Assembly (NCBI RefSeq): GCF_023091225.1
Contig: NZ_JAHWXM010000001.1
Location: forward strand, 2,501,913-2,565,912
DNA: 64,000 nt
Source: Microbacterium galbinum
GTDB taxonomy: Bacteria > Actinomycetota > Actinomycetes > Actinomycetales > Microbacteriaceae
Direction: 5' to 3'
This document shows, one piece after another, positions 35,065 to 43,739 of the stretch; positions within the stretch are counted from its first letter, which is position 1, and each line of letters opens with the position of its first letter. Below the pieces are notes generated by a model. It was not told where the DNA came from. It saw nothing but the letters and a program-made list of their open reading frames with translations, and searched no databases. The position numbers and the translations under genes are program-made.

Positions 35065-35933
35065 GCGGGGGAGTCGTCGCCGAGGCCGTCACCGCCCGGC
35101 AGCACGTGCGCTGGCGCGGCTGGGTGCGCCTGGCCGCAGACATCGGCACACTGCTGTGCGCGCTGGTGCTGGTGCTGTTCGTGCTCGCCGCGCTGTGGCC
35201 GCAGCTGCTCACCGGGCAGGACCCGCTCGCCGCCGATCGGGCGTTGATCCTCGCGCCTCCGGGGCCGGGGCATCCGCTCGGCACCGACGAGATCGGACGC
35301 GACGTCTACGCCCGCATCGTCTTCGGTGCGCGCAGCTCGCTCGTGCTCGGGTTCGGCGCCGTCGTCATCTCGCTCTTCTTCGGGACGATCCTCGGCCTCG
35401 TCGCCGGGCTGTCGAACCGGGTGATCTCGACGGTGACGCTGCGGCTCACCGACATCGGAGCGGCGTTCCCCGAGCTCGTGCTCGCGATCCTCATCCTGGC
35501 GCTCTTCGGTGGAGGGCTCGCCACCGCCACCATCGCGATCGGCATCGCCGGCATCCCGTACTACGTGCGCGTCGTGCGCGGGGAGACGCTGCGCGTGCGC
35601 ACCTCGACCTTCATCGAGGCCTCCCGAGGCATGGGGCTGTCGCGCGCCCGCGTGCTCGGGCGACACCTGCTGCCGAACGCCGTGCGCCCGGTCGTCGTGA
35701 TCGCCACGATCGGCCTCGGCGGTGCGACGCTCGCCGGCGCCGCCCTGTCGTTCCTCGGTCTCGGCAGCCCGCCGCCCACTCCCGAATGGGGTTCGATGCT
35801 CTCGAACGCGCGCAACTTCCTCACGCTGGGGTGGTGGGCCGCGGTGTTCCCCGGTCTCGCGATCACCCTCTTCGTCATCAGCACGACCGTGCTCGGTCGT
35901 CGCCTGCAGGCACGTCTGGAGGGTCGCGGATGA
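35061..35933 (+). CDS. Peptide-type ABC transporter permease (DppC-like, second importer)
   Basis: A 290-residue DppC-type permease with HPLGTDEIGRDVYARIVFG after the first helix and the docking loop FIEASRGMGLSRARVLGRHL. Unlike the first importer, it is a stand-alone permease. It overlaps the double ATPase gene by ATGA. Confidence 0.92.
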   Translation: MSGGVVAEAVTARQHVRWRGWVRLAADIGTLLCALVLVLFVLAALWPQLLTGQDPLAADRALILAPPGPGHPLGTDEIGRDVYARIVFGARSSLVLGFGAVVISLFFGTILGLVAGLSNRVISTVTLRLTDIGAAFPELVLAILILALFGGGLATATIAIGIAGIPYYVRVVRGETLRVRTSTFIEASRGMGLSRARVLGRHLLPNAVRPVVVIATIGLGGATLAGAALSFLGLGSPPPTPEWGSMLSNARNFLTLGWWAAVFPGLAITLFVISTTVLGRRLQARLEGRG

Positions 35934-37564
35934 ACGCGCTGATCCGGGTCGAGGGCCTGACCGTGTCGTTCGGAGGTCGCACGGCCGTCGAGGGCGTCGG
36001 TTTCGAGATCGGCCCCGGCGAGTGCGTCGCGCTGGTCGGTGAGTCGGGATCGGGCAAGTCGGTCAGCGCGCGCAGCCTGCTCGGACTCGTCGGCACGGGA
36101 TCCCGGGTGGATGCCGAGGTGCTCGAGATCGACGGCGTCGACGCGCGACGGTTCTCCGAACGCCGCTGGCGCCGCATCCGTGGCCGCCGCATCGGGTACA
36201 TCCTGCAGGACGCCCTCTCGTCGCTCGACCCGCTGCGCACGGTGGGCAAGGAGGTGCGCGAGGCGATCGCCGCGACCGGCGGACCGCGTGGACGGGCCGG
36301 CCGCGAACGTGCGCTCGACCTGCTGCGCCGCACTCACGTGCCCGATCCCGCGACGCGCATCGACGAGCGTCCGGCGCAGCTCTCCGGCGGTCAGCGCCAG
36401 CGCGCGCTCATCGCCACCGCGCTCGCCGGAGACCCCGCCGTGCTCATCGCCGACGAGCCGACGACCGCGCTCGACGTGTCGGTGCAGAAGCAGATCCTCG
36501 CCCTGTTCAGCGAGCTCAAGCAGCAGGGCATCGCGCTGCTGCTCATCAGTCACGACCTCGCCGTGGTGTCGCAGCTCGCCGACCGCGTGCTGGTGCTGCA
36601 GGGCGGCGCCGTGGTCGAGAAGGGCGAGACCGCCGACGTCCTGTCGAACCCCGAGCATCCGTACACCCGCTCCCTCATCGACGCCGCCCCGCGGTTCGAC
36701 AGCGGGCCGGCCCCGCACGACTTCGGAGATTCGACCGGACACGCCGGGGCCCAGCATCCGACCACCGGGGTGTCGCCCCAGATCTCCGAAGATGTGCAGG
36801 CAGTGGAGGCCTCCGGGGCATCCGACGTCGTCCTCGCCGCCGAGCACGTGAGCAAGACCTTCCGCCTGCCGGGTGGCGCGACGCGCCCCGCGGTGAAGGA
36901 CGTCTCGATCGCCGTGCGCCGCGGGCGGTCGCTCGGCGTCGTGGGCGAATCCGGGTCGGGCAAGACGACGGTCGCGCGCATCCTGGCCGGGTTCGAGACC
37001 GCGGATGCCGGAACCGTGCGCCGTGCGAGCGACGACCCGCGCGACGTGCAGTTCGTCTACCAGGATCCGGGGTCGTCGTTCGACCCGCGCTGGACCGCGG
37101 GACGCCTTCTCGACGAGGCGATCGGGCTGCGGCATCCGTCCCTGTCGCGCACGGAGCGCGGTGCGCGCGTGCGGGACTGGCTCGAGCGAGTCGGACTCCC
37201 GGCGGACTTCGCCGACCGGCGGCCCTCGTCGCTGTCGGGCGGTCAGCGTCAGCGGCTCGGCATCGCCCGGGCGCTCGCCGTGGAGCCCGCGGTGGTCGTG
37301 CTCGACGAGCCGGTGTCGGCGCTCGACGTGGCGGTGCAGAAGCAGATCCTCGAGCTCATCGCGCGTCTGCAGGCCGAGACCGGTGTCGGATACCTCTTCA
37401 TCTCGCACGATCTCGGTGTGATCCAGAAGGTCTGCGACGAGGTCGTGGTGCTGCAGGGCGGCGTGGTGCGCGAGCAGGGTCTCACCTCGCAGGTGATGCG
37501 TGCCCCGGCCGACGCGTACACGCGCCTGCTGATCGACGCGGTTCCCTCGCTCCCCGCCGTCTGA
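35930..37564 (+). CDS. Double ABC ATPase (DppD-DppF-like fusion)
   Basis: These 544 residues contain two complete ATPase domains. The first has Walker A GESGSGKS at 37-44, SGGQRQRALI and LIADEPTTALD. The second has GESGSGKT near 342, SGGQRQRLGI and VVLDEPVSALD. Domain 1 ends with the HPYTRSLIDAAP motif of oligopeptide ATPases. The inter-domain linker (about residues 262-289) is encoded by a genomic REP-like palindrome (36715-36797) that also occurs in noncoding DNA at 1190-1272. The insertion stays in frame and lies outside both catalytic cores. Confidence 0.92.
   Translation: MNALIRVEGLTVSFGGRTAVEGVGFEIGPGECVALVGESGSGKSVSARSLLGLVGTGSRVDAEVLEIDGVDARRFSERRWRRIRGRRIGYILQDALSSLDPLRTVGKEVREAIAATGGPRGRAGRERALDLLRRTHVPDPATRIDERPAQLSGGQRQRALIATALAGDPAVLIADEPTTALDVSVQKQILALFSELKQQGIALLLISHDLAVVSQLADRVLVLQGGAVVEKGETADVLSNPEHPYTRSLIDAAPRFDSGPAPHDFGDSTGHAGAQHPTTGVSPQISEDVQAVEASGASDVVLAAEHVSKTFRLPGGATRPAVKDVSIAVRRGRSLGVVGESGSGKTTVARILAGFETADAGTVRRASDDPRDVQFVYQDPGSSFDPRWTAGRLLDEAIGLRHPSLSRTERGARVRDWLERVGLPADFADRRPSSLSGGQRQRLGIARALAVEPAVVVLDEPVSALDVAVQKQILELIARLQAETGVGYLFISHDLGVIQKVCDEVVVLQGGVVREQGLTSQVMRAPADAYTRLLIDAVPSLPAV
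36715..36797. repeat. REP-like inverted repeat, copy 2, inside the double ABC ATPase gene
   Basis: GCACGACTTCGGAGATTCGA, GACACGCCGGGG, AGCATCCG, CCGGGGTGTCG and CCGAAG-TGTGC occur in the same order and spacing as in 1190-1272. Here the element is read in frame as a hydrophilic linker rich in His, Gly, Asp and Pro. Confidence 0.85.
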
Positions 37565-37604
37565 GGCGCCGTCTGACGCGTAGCTTCCCCGCCGTCTGAC
37601 CCAC

Positions 37605-37685
37605 CGCTTCGGGAGGAGATCTCGGCGTGGGGAGGAGGAATCCCTCCTGTTTCTCCTCCCGAGACGGAGATCTCCTCCCGAAGCG
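37605..37685. repeat. 19-bp perfect inverted repeat of the GGGAGGAGATCTC family
   Basis: CGCTTCGGGAGGAGATCTC (37605-37623) faces its complement at 37667-37685; inner arms GGGAGGAG and CTCCTCCC nest inside. It follows the transporter operon by 40 bases and may end it. Apart from this and the promoter below, the 306-base gap to 37871 holds nothing I can name. Confidence 0.85.
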
Positions 37686-37726
37686 CGCCTCGCGCGACCG
37701 AGCGCCGTCGCGGCATCCACGGGGTA

Positions 37727-37765
37727 AACCGGTTCTTGACGCGCCCGCGACGTGCGGGTTACTGT
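37727..37765 (+). promoter_or_regulatory. Promoter of the large surface protein, with AACCGGTT palindrome
   Basis: TTGACG (37736-37741) and TACTGT (37760-37765) are 18 bases apart. The palindrome AACCGGTT (37727-37734) touches the -35 box and resembles LacI-family half sites, but it differs from the TTGGCATCGATGCCAA sites of the neighbouring sugar operon. Confidence 0.5.
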
Positions 37766-37870
37766 TGCTCCACCCCGTTCTGACAGCGTTGTCATTCCGA
37801 ATCTTCCGATGTGACTCCTGTCGATCCGCACGCGGCGCCGCCGAAGCCCGCTGAATCCAGGAGACACCCC

Positions 37871-40800
37871 ATGGCCCGCTCCGGCCCCGCCCGCCCCCAC
37901 CGCGCGACCGCCCGCGCCGCCCGCGCGACCGCCCGCCCCCGTCGCCTCGGCATCCTGAAGCGCACCGTCACCCTCGCCCTCGCCGCGACCCTCGCCGCCC
38001 CGATCGCCGCCCTCGCGCCCGCGGCGCAGGCATCCGCCGCTCCGGTCGTGAAGACCGCGGCCTTCGGCGCCCCCGACGACATCGCCGCCGACTACTACGC
38101 GGCCCTGCTGCGCCACACGCGCTGGGTGAACACCGTCTGGGATCCGGCCATCGGCGCCTATCAGTTCAAGGACTTCAACTTCGCCGTCGTGCTCGGCAAC
38201 GCCGTGATCCTCACGCACGGCGAGTACGACGCCTCCGTCACGGGCATCTCGAAGGAGCAGCTGCAGCAGCGCACGGTCGACACGATCCGTTACTACGCCG
38301 CGAAGAACCGCTTCGTCGATCCGAACGGCAGCTGGGGCAAGAAGCTCTTCTGGGACTCGACGTTCCAGTCGTACTTCCTCGACGCCGGGCGCGTGCTCTG
38401 GGATCAGCTCGACGTCACGACGCAGAAGAACCTCGAGACCATCGCGGTCGGGCAGTCCGCGTACACCTCCGATCTGAACTACGGCAACGACCCGCTCTCG
38501 GGCTCGTGGACCGCCGATTGGCCGACCGGCAAGCACGAGGGCGACACCGCGCAGGAGGAGGCCGGTGTCTACACGCAGGCCCTCGCCCCGGGGCTGGCCT
38601 GGGCGCCCGATCACGCGGATGCCGCGCGCTGGGACGAGCAGCTCGGTGACTGGGCGCGCAACGCCGCCGGCCAGCCGACCGCCGACCTCAACAACCCGGC
38701 GATCGTCGCCGGCAAGCCCGTGTCGACGAACACGATGCAGACGATCTACGACACGTACCTGGTCGAGAACCACGGGTCCTTCGGGCCGCACTACCAGTCC
38801 GACATCTGGCGCTCGGGCGGTCGCAACGCGATCCAGTTCGTGCTCAACGGCCAGCCGATCCCCGAATACCTGAAGCACCAGCCCAACTCGGCGGAGCTCT
38901 GGGAGTCGATCAAGATGGTGATGTCGAACCAGGGCGAGCCGTTCATGCCCATGGTCAACGACCGCGAGTACCTGTACGGGCGCGATGTGATCCCGATGGC
39001 GTTCCTCGGTCAGGTGCTGCGCGACCCCGACGCCGTGCGGGCCGAGGCGAACATGGCCGCCTCGCTCGAGGCGTATCAGGCCTACGCCCCGGTCGATCGC
39101 CTGGCGAAGTTCTCGGGCGAGCCGAAGTACGAGCCCGAGGCGCGGGCCGAGATCGCGATCTCGTACCTCCTGCACGTCGCGGCCGCCGAGTCCGAGGAGG
39201 GGCCGGTCGCCCCGACCCCGCAGGACGAGTTCTTCGCCCGGCTCGCGGGCGTGCGCGACTTCGGCGCCGGTCCCGGGCTATCGGTTCAGCAGACGGCGGA
39301 TGCCTGGGCCGCGGCATCCAGCAAGAAGGGGTTCCTGAAGTTCCCGTGGGTGCCGAGCCACGACTCGTGGCTGTTCGCCCTCTCCGGCGCGACTCCGTAC
39401 CTCTACCCGAACTCGGCCGCCACGGTCGACGACCGGCGCACGAGCACCTTCACGACCCCGCGCGACGGCTTCGAGGGCACCTCCTCGGTGTTCCGCATCG
39501 GCGACGGCTACGCCGGGCAGGTCACCCTGCCGAACGGCGCAGCGCTCTACGCGTCGACGGGGGCGGGCTGGCAGGACGGCTCGGTGTCGGTGCGCAACCT
39601 CGACATGGGCGGGTACAACGGCCTCGACGGCTCGCGCACATACGTCACGGCCGAGGGCTCGGCGACCGACACCCTCCCCGTCGTGACGCCGCCGGATCCC
39701 GCAGATGCGAACGCCGCGCGCGTCGACGACCTGTCGTTCGATCCGGTGCCGGCGCGCTACGTGCGCATGCAGGGCCAGCAGGGCAACGCGCAGTTCGGCT
39801 ATTCGCTGTACTCGTTCCACGCCTACGGTGCGGATGCCGAGGCCACGACCGACCTCGCCGCCGGCCGCCCCGCGACCGCATCGAGCGAGGACCCGGCGCG
39901 CCTGGCCGCGACCGTCACCGACGCGAACCCGACGACCCGGTGGGCGGTGGTGCGCGCGGATCGCACGCGTGCCGACTCGTGGATCCAGGTCGATCTCGGC
40001 AGCGAGCGCACCGTCTCCGCGGTCCGTCTGGCCTGGGAGGCGAGCGCGGGTGAGCGCTACCTCGTGCAGACCTCGGTCGACGGCCAGACCTGGACCACTC
40101 AGACCGCTCGCACCGGCGGCGTCGACGCGAACGTCGCCCGCCTCGACACGGTCGACCTGACGCCCGCCGGCGCGACCGCGCCCGCACCCGTCGAGACCCG
40201 CTTCGTGCGCATGCAGGGCGTGCAGGGCGACCCCGCCTACGGCTACTCGCTGTACACGATGCGCGCGCTGACCGCGGCTGGCGTCGATGCGGCGGCGGGC
40301 AAGCCGGCCACGGCATCCAGCGCCGACACGGGCCGTGCGCCCTCGAGCGTCACCGACAACGACGCGGCCTCGCGTTGGGCGGTGTCGCGCGCCGACCGCA
40401 CGCGCACCGATTCCTGGATCCAGGTCGACCTCGGCGCCCCGACGGCGATCGCCCAGGTGCAGCTGGGGTGGGAGGCCTCGGCCGGTCGCGAGTACCGCAT
40501 CCAGACCTCCGCCGATGGCGTGACGTGGACGGACGCCGCGAGCTTCCGGTACACCGGCGACGAGGTGACCTCGACGGAGGGGTCGTGGATCAACGTCGAG
40601 GATCGGGCCGGGTTCGTCGTGCGCGGCGGCCAGGCTCCGATCACGGTGTCGGCCGAGAAGCCCGGCCTCAACGCGCTCCGGCTCGGCGGCGGCGATCGCC
40701 CGCTGCTCGTCGAGATGGTGCCGGGCGACGCTGCGGCGACGGCGGCTCAGGACGCCGCGCCGCAGCCGTCGGCCGAGGGGTTGCTGGTCAGCTCGCTGGG

Positions 40801-42079
40801 CGGCTACCTCAGCGCGTTCAACCTGTCCGGCACCGAGGTGACGACCGACGTCACGATCCCGTACGTCGGCGACACGGTGTCGCTGTTCGCGGGGGAGCAG
40901 ACGCTCGGCGAGGATGCCTCGACCCTCCGGGTCACGGTCCCGGCCGGGCAGGCGGTCGTGCTCGCTCCGCGCGCCACGGTCCCCACCGGCGTCGCGCGAT
41001 CCGCGGGCGTCGGAGTCTCGGTGGTCGACGGGCGCACGATCCGAATCGCGGATGCCGCCGCCGATGCGCGAGCGGAAGCATCCGCCGCGGCACCGACCCT
41101 CGAGGTGACGAACGCCGAGACGGGCGAGACACGGGCGCTGCCGGTGGGCGAGCCCGTCGTGGCCGCCGCCGCGAGCTTCCCCGGTGCGACGCCGTTCCCC
41201 GTGCCCGACCGGGCGCTGAGCACGCTGACGTTCCCGGCATCCGTCCTGCCCGAGGGCATGACCTCGCCGCAGGGTGCGGTCGACGGCGACGAGACGACGT
41301 CGTGGACGCCGGGCGTCGACGGCCGCATGGTGACCGATCTCGGGTCCGCGCAGCCGATCGGCACCGTCACGACGCTGTGGGACGGATCGGATGCCCCCGC
41401 CGCCGTCGTGTCGGTGAGCGACGACGGCGTCACGTTCCGCGATGTCGGCACGATCGAGGCGGGAACGACCCACGGTGCCGTGCCCGTCGATGCGACCGCG
41501 CGCTACGTGGCGTTGAGCACCGCGTGGAAGACCGGGGACCCGGGCCTCACGGCACTCCGCGTGCTCGCTCCGGGTGCCGTCGACGACGCCGACCCGGGCG
41601 CGATCCGGGGCGAGGTCCCCGCGCTCGTGGTCGGTGCGACCGTGAGCGGCGCCCTGCAGGCATCCGGTGTTCCGGCCCCGACGTATGCGGTCGTGGCCGG
41701 GGCCCTGCCCGACGGCGTGACCCTCGATCCCGCCACCGGTGCGCTCGCGGGCGCGCCGACGACGGTCGGTGCGTACGCCTTCACGGTCGCCGCCGACAAC
41801 GGGATCGGCGAGGCATCGACCCGTGCCTTCGCCGGGGAGGTCACCGCGGTGCCGGTGGATCCAGGTGAGCCCGGAGAACCTGGGGAGCCCGGGGAGCCCG
41901 GCACTCCCGGCGGTGGCTCGGACGGGGGCGCCGGCGGAGGCGGCTCGGGATCCGACGGCGATCTCGCCGCGACCGGTCTGGTGCTGGGGTGGTCGCTCGC
42001 GGCCGCACTGCTGCTGCTGGCCGCCGGCGGACTGCTCGTCGCACGACGCCGCGGGCTCGCTGTGTCGTCCGAGGACTGA
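37871..42079 (+). CDS. Large secreted, sortase-anchored protein with discoidin domains; unassigned N-terminal catalytic-like domain
   Basis: The 1402-residue protein starts at the ATG with AGGAG upstream; a start 20 codons earlier is possible. It has a long signal peptide (about 1-57). Residues 65-430 are alpha-helical, with motifs ENHGSFGPHYQSD and MVNDREYLYGRD, resembling an alpha/alpha-toroid lyase or hydrolase; I cannot assign a family. A beta-rich part (about 470-610) is followed by two F5/8 type C domains (about 657-800 and 805-896), more beta-rich sequence, a putative Ig domain (about 1255-1320), a GEPGEPGEPGEPG linker, LAATG, a hydrophobic helix and a basic tail. LAxTG suits class E sortase anchoring. 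It is probably a cell-wall enzyme or binder acting on the glycan used by the next operon. Confidence 0.85.
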   Translation: MARSGPARPHRATARAARATARPRRLGILKRTVTLALAATLAAPIAALAPAAQASAAPVVKTAAFGAPDDIAADYYAALLRHTRWVNTVWDPAIGAYQFKDFNFAVVLGNAVILTHGEYDASVTGISKEQLQQRTVDTIRYYAAKNRFVDPNGSWGKKLFWDSTFQSYFLDAGRVLWDQLDVTTQKNLETIAVGQSAYTSDLNYGNDPLSGSWTADWPTGKHEGDTAQEEAGVYTQALAPGLAWAPDHADAARWDEQLGDWARNAAGQPTADLNNPAIVAGKPVSTNTMQTIYDTYLVENHGSFGPHYQSDIWRSGGRNAIQFVLNGQPIPEYLKHQPNSAELWESIKMVMSNQGEPFMPMVNDREYLYGRDVIPMAFLGQVLRDPDAVRAEANMAASLEAYQAYAPVDRLAKFSGEPKYEPEARAEIAISYLLHVAAAESEEGPVAPTPQDEFFARLAGVRDFGAGPGLSVQQTADAWAAASSKKGFLKFPWVPSHDSWLFALSGATPYLYPNSAATVDDRRTSTFTTPRDGFEGTSSVFRIGDGYAGQVTLPNGAALYASTGAGWQDGSVSVRNLDMGGYNGLDGSRTYVTAEGSATDTLPVVTPPDPADANAARVDDLSFDPVPARYVRMQGQQGNAQFGYSLYSFHAYGADAEATTDLAAGRPATASSEDPARLAATVTDANPTTRWAVVRADRTRADSWIQVDLGSERTVSAVRLAWEASAGERYLVQTSVDGQTWTTQTARTGGVDANVARLDTVDLTPAGATAPAPVETRFVRMQGVQGDPAYGYSLYTMRALTAAGVDAAAGKPATASSADTGRAPSSVTDNDAASRWAVSRADRTRTDSWIQVDLGAPTAIAQVQLGWEASAGREYRIQTSADGVTWTDAASFRYTGDEVTSTEGSWINVEDRAGFVVRGGQAPITVSAEKPGLNALRLGGGDRPLLVEMVPGDAAATAAQDAAPQPSAEGLLVSSLGGYLSAFNLSGTEVTTDVTIPYVGDTVSLFAGEQTLGEDASTLRVTVPAGQAVVLAPRATVPTGVARSAGVGVSVVDGRTIRIADAAADARAEASAAAPTLEVTNAETGETRALPVGEPVVAAAASFPGATPFPVPDRALSTLTFPASVLPEGMTSPQGAVDGDETTSWTPGVDGRMVTDLGSAQPIGTVTTLWDGSDAPAAVVSVSDDGVTFRDVGTIEAGTTHGAVPVDATARYVALSTAWKTGDPGLTALRVLAPGAVDDADPGAIRGEVPALVVGATVSGALQASGVPAPTYAVVAGALPDGVTLDPATGALAGAPTTVGAYAFTVAADNGIGEASTRAFAGEVTAVPVDPGEPGEPGEPGEPGTPGGGSDGGAGGGGSGSDGDLAATGLVLGWSLAAALLLLAAGGLLVARRRGLAVSSED

Positions 42080-42092
42080 CGCTCCGACACCC

Positions 42093-42148
42093 GAGGGGTC
42101 GAGACACGCCGCAACCGCGCTCGCGCGCGCGGCGTGTCTCGACCCCTC
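42093..42148. terminator. 20-bp perfect stem-loop after the large surface protein gene
   Basis: GAGGGGTCGAGACACGCCGC (42093-42112) pairs with 42129-42148, leaving a 16-base loop. There is no T-run, so it is a REP-like or factor-assisted terminator. The same stem sequence lies after the other LAxTG protein gene (54612-54663). Confidence 0.65.
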
Positions 42149-42201
42149 AGTGCGTGCGGGCGCTCCATTCGCGCATCGAATATATACATCGGATGTTTAT
42201 G

Positions 42202-42217
42202 TTGGCATCGATGCCAA
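42202..42217. promoter_or_regulatory. LacI-family operator of the sugar importer operon
   Basis: TTGGCATCGATGCCAA is a perfect 16-bp palindrome with the central CG typical of LacI-family sites. It lies 129 bases before the binding-protein start and may overlap a -35 box (TTGGCA). A related site, TTGGCATCGATATCAC, lies upstream of the GH35 gene at 50138. The LacI gene at 47258 is the likely binder. Confidence 0.7.
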
Positions 42218-42345
42218 AGTGTGACACACTATCTCCACGGCTCCTCTCTGAGCCGCGGAACGACGAAGTCTCACACCCGATCACGACAGCACCGGGCTGC
42301 ACGCTCGCCCGGTCGATGATCATGCAGAAACCCGAGAGGACCCCC

Positions 42346-43674
42346 GTGAAGAAGAAGACCATCGCAGGCGCGGTCGCCATGATCGCCAGCGTCTCGCTCA
42401 TCGCCGGTTGCAGCGGTGCCGGAGGGCAGGACGCCGATTCCGGCGACACGCTCAAGGTCGCCGCGTTCGAAGGCGGCTACGGTGCCGAGATGTACGCCGA
42501 CGTCGTCGCCGCGTTCGAGAAGGCGAACCCCGACATCGACGTCGAGCTCGTCACCAGCAAGACCCTCGCTCAGGAGCTCACCCCTCAGGTGGCCGCGGGC
42601 GACTATCCCGACGTCGTCGTGCTCGGACAGGGCGCCAAGGAGGGCTTCACCGAGGGCTTCATCCGCGACCGCGGTCTCGAGGACCTCTCCGACGTGCTCG
42701 ACCTCACCGTCCCGGGTGAAGACGTCACGGTCGGCGAGAAGCTCACCGAGGGCATCGTCGGCAACCTCAACACCAACCCCTACGGCGACGACAGCGTCTA
42801 CCTCCTGCCGATGTTCGCCTCCCCGACGGGGCTCGTCTACGACCAGGGCCTCCTCGACGCGCACGGCTGGGACGTGCCGACGGACTTCGACGAGTTCTTC
42901 GCACTCGGTGAGGCCGCGAAGGCCGAGGGCATCTCGCTCTTCACCTACCCGACCGCCGGATACCTCGACTCCTACTTCTTCTCGCTCCTCGCGGCAGCGG
43001 GCGGCGAGGACTTCTACTCCGACGTCATGACCTACGAGGAAGACGTCTGGATGCAGCCGGAGGCTCGCGAGGTGCTCGAGCTCACGACCGAACTGCTCAC
43101 CGAGTACACCGCGCCCACGACCGTCGGCTACGCCAACGGCCAGGACTTCACCAAGAACCAGCAGACGATCCTCGACGGCACCGCGATCTTCATGCCCAAC
43201 GGCACCTGGATCGCGAACGAGATGGCGGACGCTCCGCGCAGCGACGGGTTCACCTGGGGTCTCACCGCGGTGCCGGCCCCCGAAGCCGGCGGCGAGCGCT
43301 ACCTCACGACCTTCGTCGAGTCGGCGTGGGTGCCGGCCGAGGCGACGCACAAGGAGGAGGCGAAGACCTTCCTCGCGTTCCTCTACTCCGATGAGGCGGC
43401 TGAGATCTTCGCCGCGACCGGTGCCATCCAGCCGATCGTAGGACTCGCCGATGGACTCACGGGCGACTCGGCGGAGTTCTACGCCGGGTACTCCGGCGAT
43501 GGTGTCAAGGCGCTCGTCGGCAGCTTCGCCGCGACCACCCCGGTGCCGGGCGTCGACCTCAAGGCGACGCTCTTCGATTCGGCCAACAGCGTGATCTCGG
43601 GCACCATGAGCCTGGACGAGTGGCAGGCCGCGGTGAACGACGCCAGCAACAAGCTCGGCGCCGCCGCACAGTGA
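42346..43674 (+). CDS. Sugar ABC transporter substrate-binding lipoprotein (family 1)
   Basis: This 442-residue protein starts at GTG 42346, chosen for GAGAGGA just upstream and for a clean lipoprotein signal ending LIAGC (Cys22). The mature part shows the family 1 pattern of carbohydrate-binding proteins: KVAAFEGGYGAEMYADVVAAFE, LTPQVAAGDYPDVVV and TWIANEM. By context it would bind a fucose- and galactose-containing oligosaccharide; that is inference. It is the first gene of the importer-fucosidase operon and is followed by a strong hairpin. Confidence 0.92.
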   Translation: MKKKTIAGAVAMIASVSLIAGCSGAGGQDADSGDTLKVAAFEGGYGAEMYADVVAAFEKANPDIDVELVTSKTLAQELTPQVAAGDYPDVVVLGQGAKEGFTEGFIRDRGLEDLSDVLDLTVPGEDVTVGEKLTEGIVGNLNTNPYGDDSVYLLPMFASPTGLVYDQGLLDAHGWDVPTDFDEFFALGEAAKAEGISLFTYPTAGYLDSYFFSLLAAAGGEDFYSDVMTYEEDVWMQPEAREVLELTTELLTEYTAPTTVGYANGQDFTKNQQTILDGTAIFMPNGTWIANEMADAPRSDGFTWGLTAVPAPEAGGERYLTTFVESAWVPAEATHKEEAKTFLAFLYSDEAAEIFAATGAIQPIVGLADGLTGDSAEFYAGYSGDGVKALVGSFAATTPVPGVDLKATLFDSANSVISGTMSLDEWQAAVNDASNKLGAAAQ

Positions 43675-43680
43675 CACCCC

Positions 43681-43710
43681 GCGGGGCCGCCGATCCGTCG
43701 GCGGCCCCGC
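43681..43710 (+). terminator. 13-bp stem-loop between binding protein and permease genes
   Basis: GCGGGGCCGCCGA (43681-43693) and TCGGCGGCCCCGC (43698-43710) pair perfectly around a TCCG loop. With no T-run it is more likely an mRNA-stabilising or partial-termination hairpin that keeps binding-protein levels above permease levels. Confidence 0.7.
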
Positions 43711-43739
43711 TTCCATCCCCACGCCCGAAGGACACCCCC

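Noticed and set aside
36715..36797. Possible sequencing or assembly insertion in the ABC ATPase gene
   Set aside because: The frame is kept and both flanking ATPase domains are intact. The element matches a family of genomic repeats, so a real insertion is more likely than an error.
35561..39175. Open frame of about 1200 codons on the minus strand
   Set aside because: It crosses two recognisable plus-strand genes (double ATPase and surface protein) antisense, an effect of high G+C third positions.
41860..41960. GEP/Gly-rich stretch considered as a frameshifted or collagen-like domain
   Set aside because: It sits between the Ig-like domain and LAATG, where a flexible wall-spanning linker is expected, and the frame continues into the sorting signal.
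42307..42345. Upstream ATGs (from 42316) as start of the sugar-binding protein
   Set aside because: They would place polar residues before the lipoprotein signal and lack a ribosome site; GTG 42346 has GAGAGGA and gives a standard signal.
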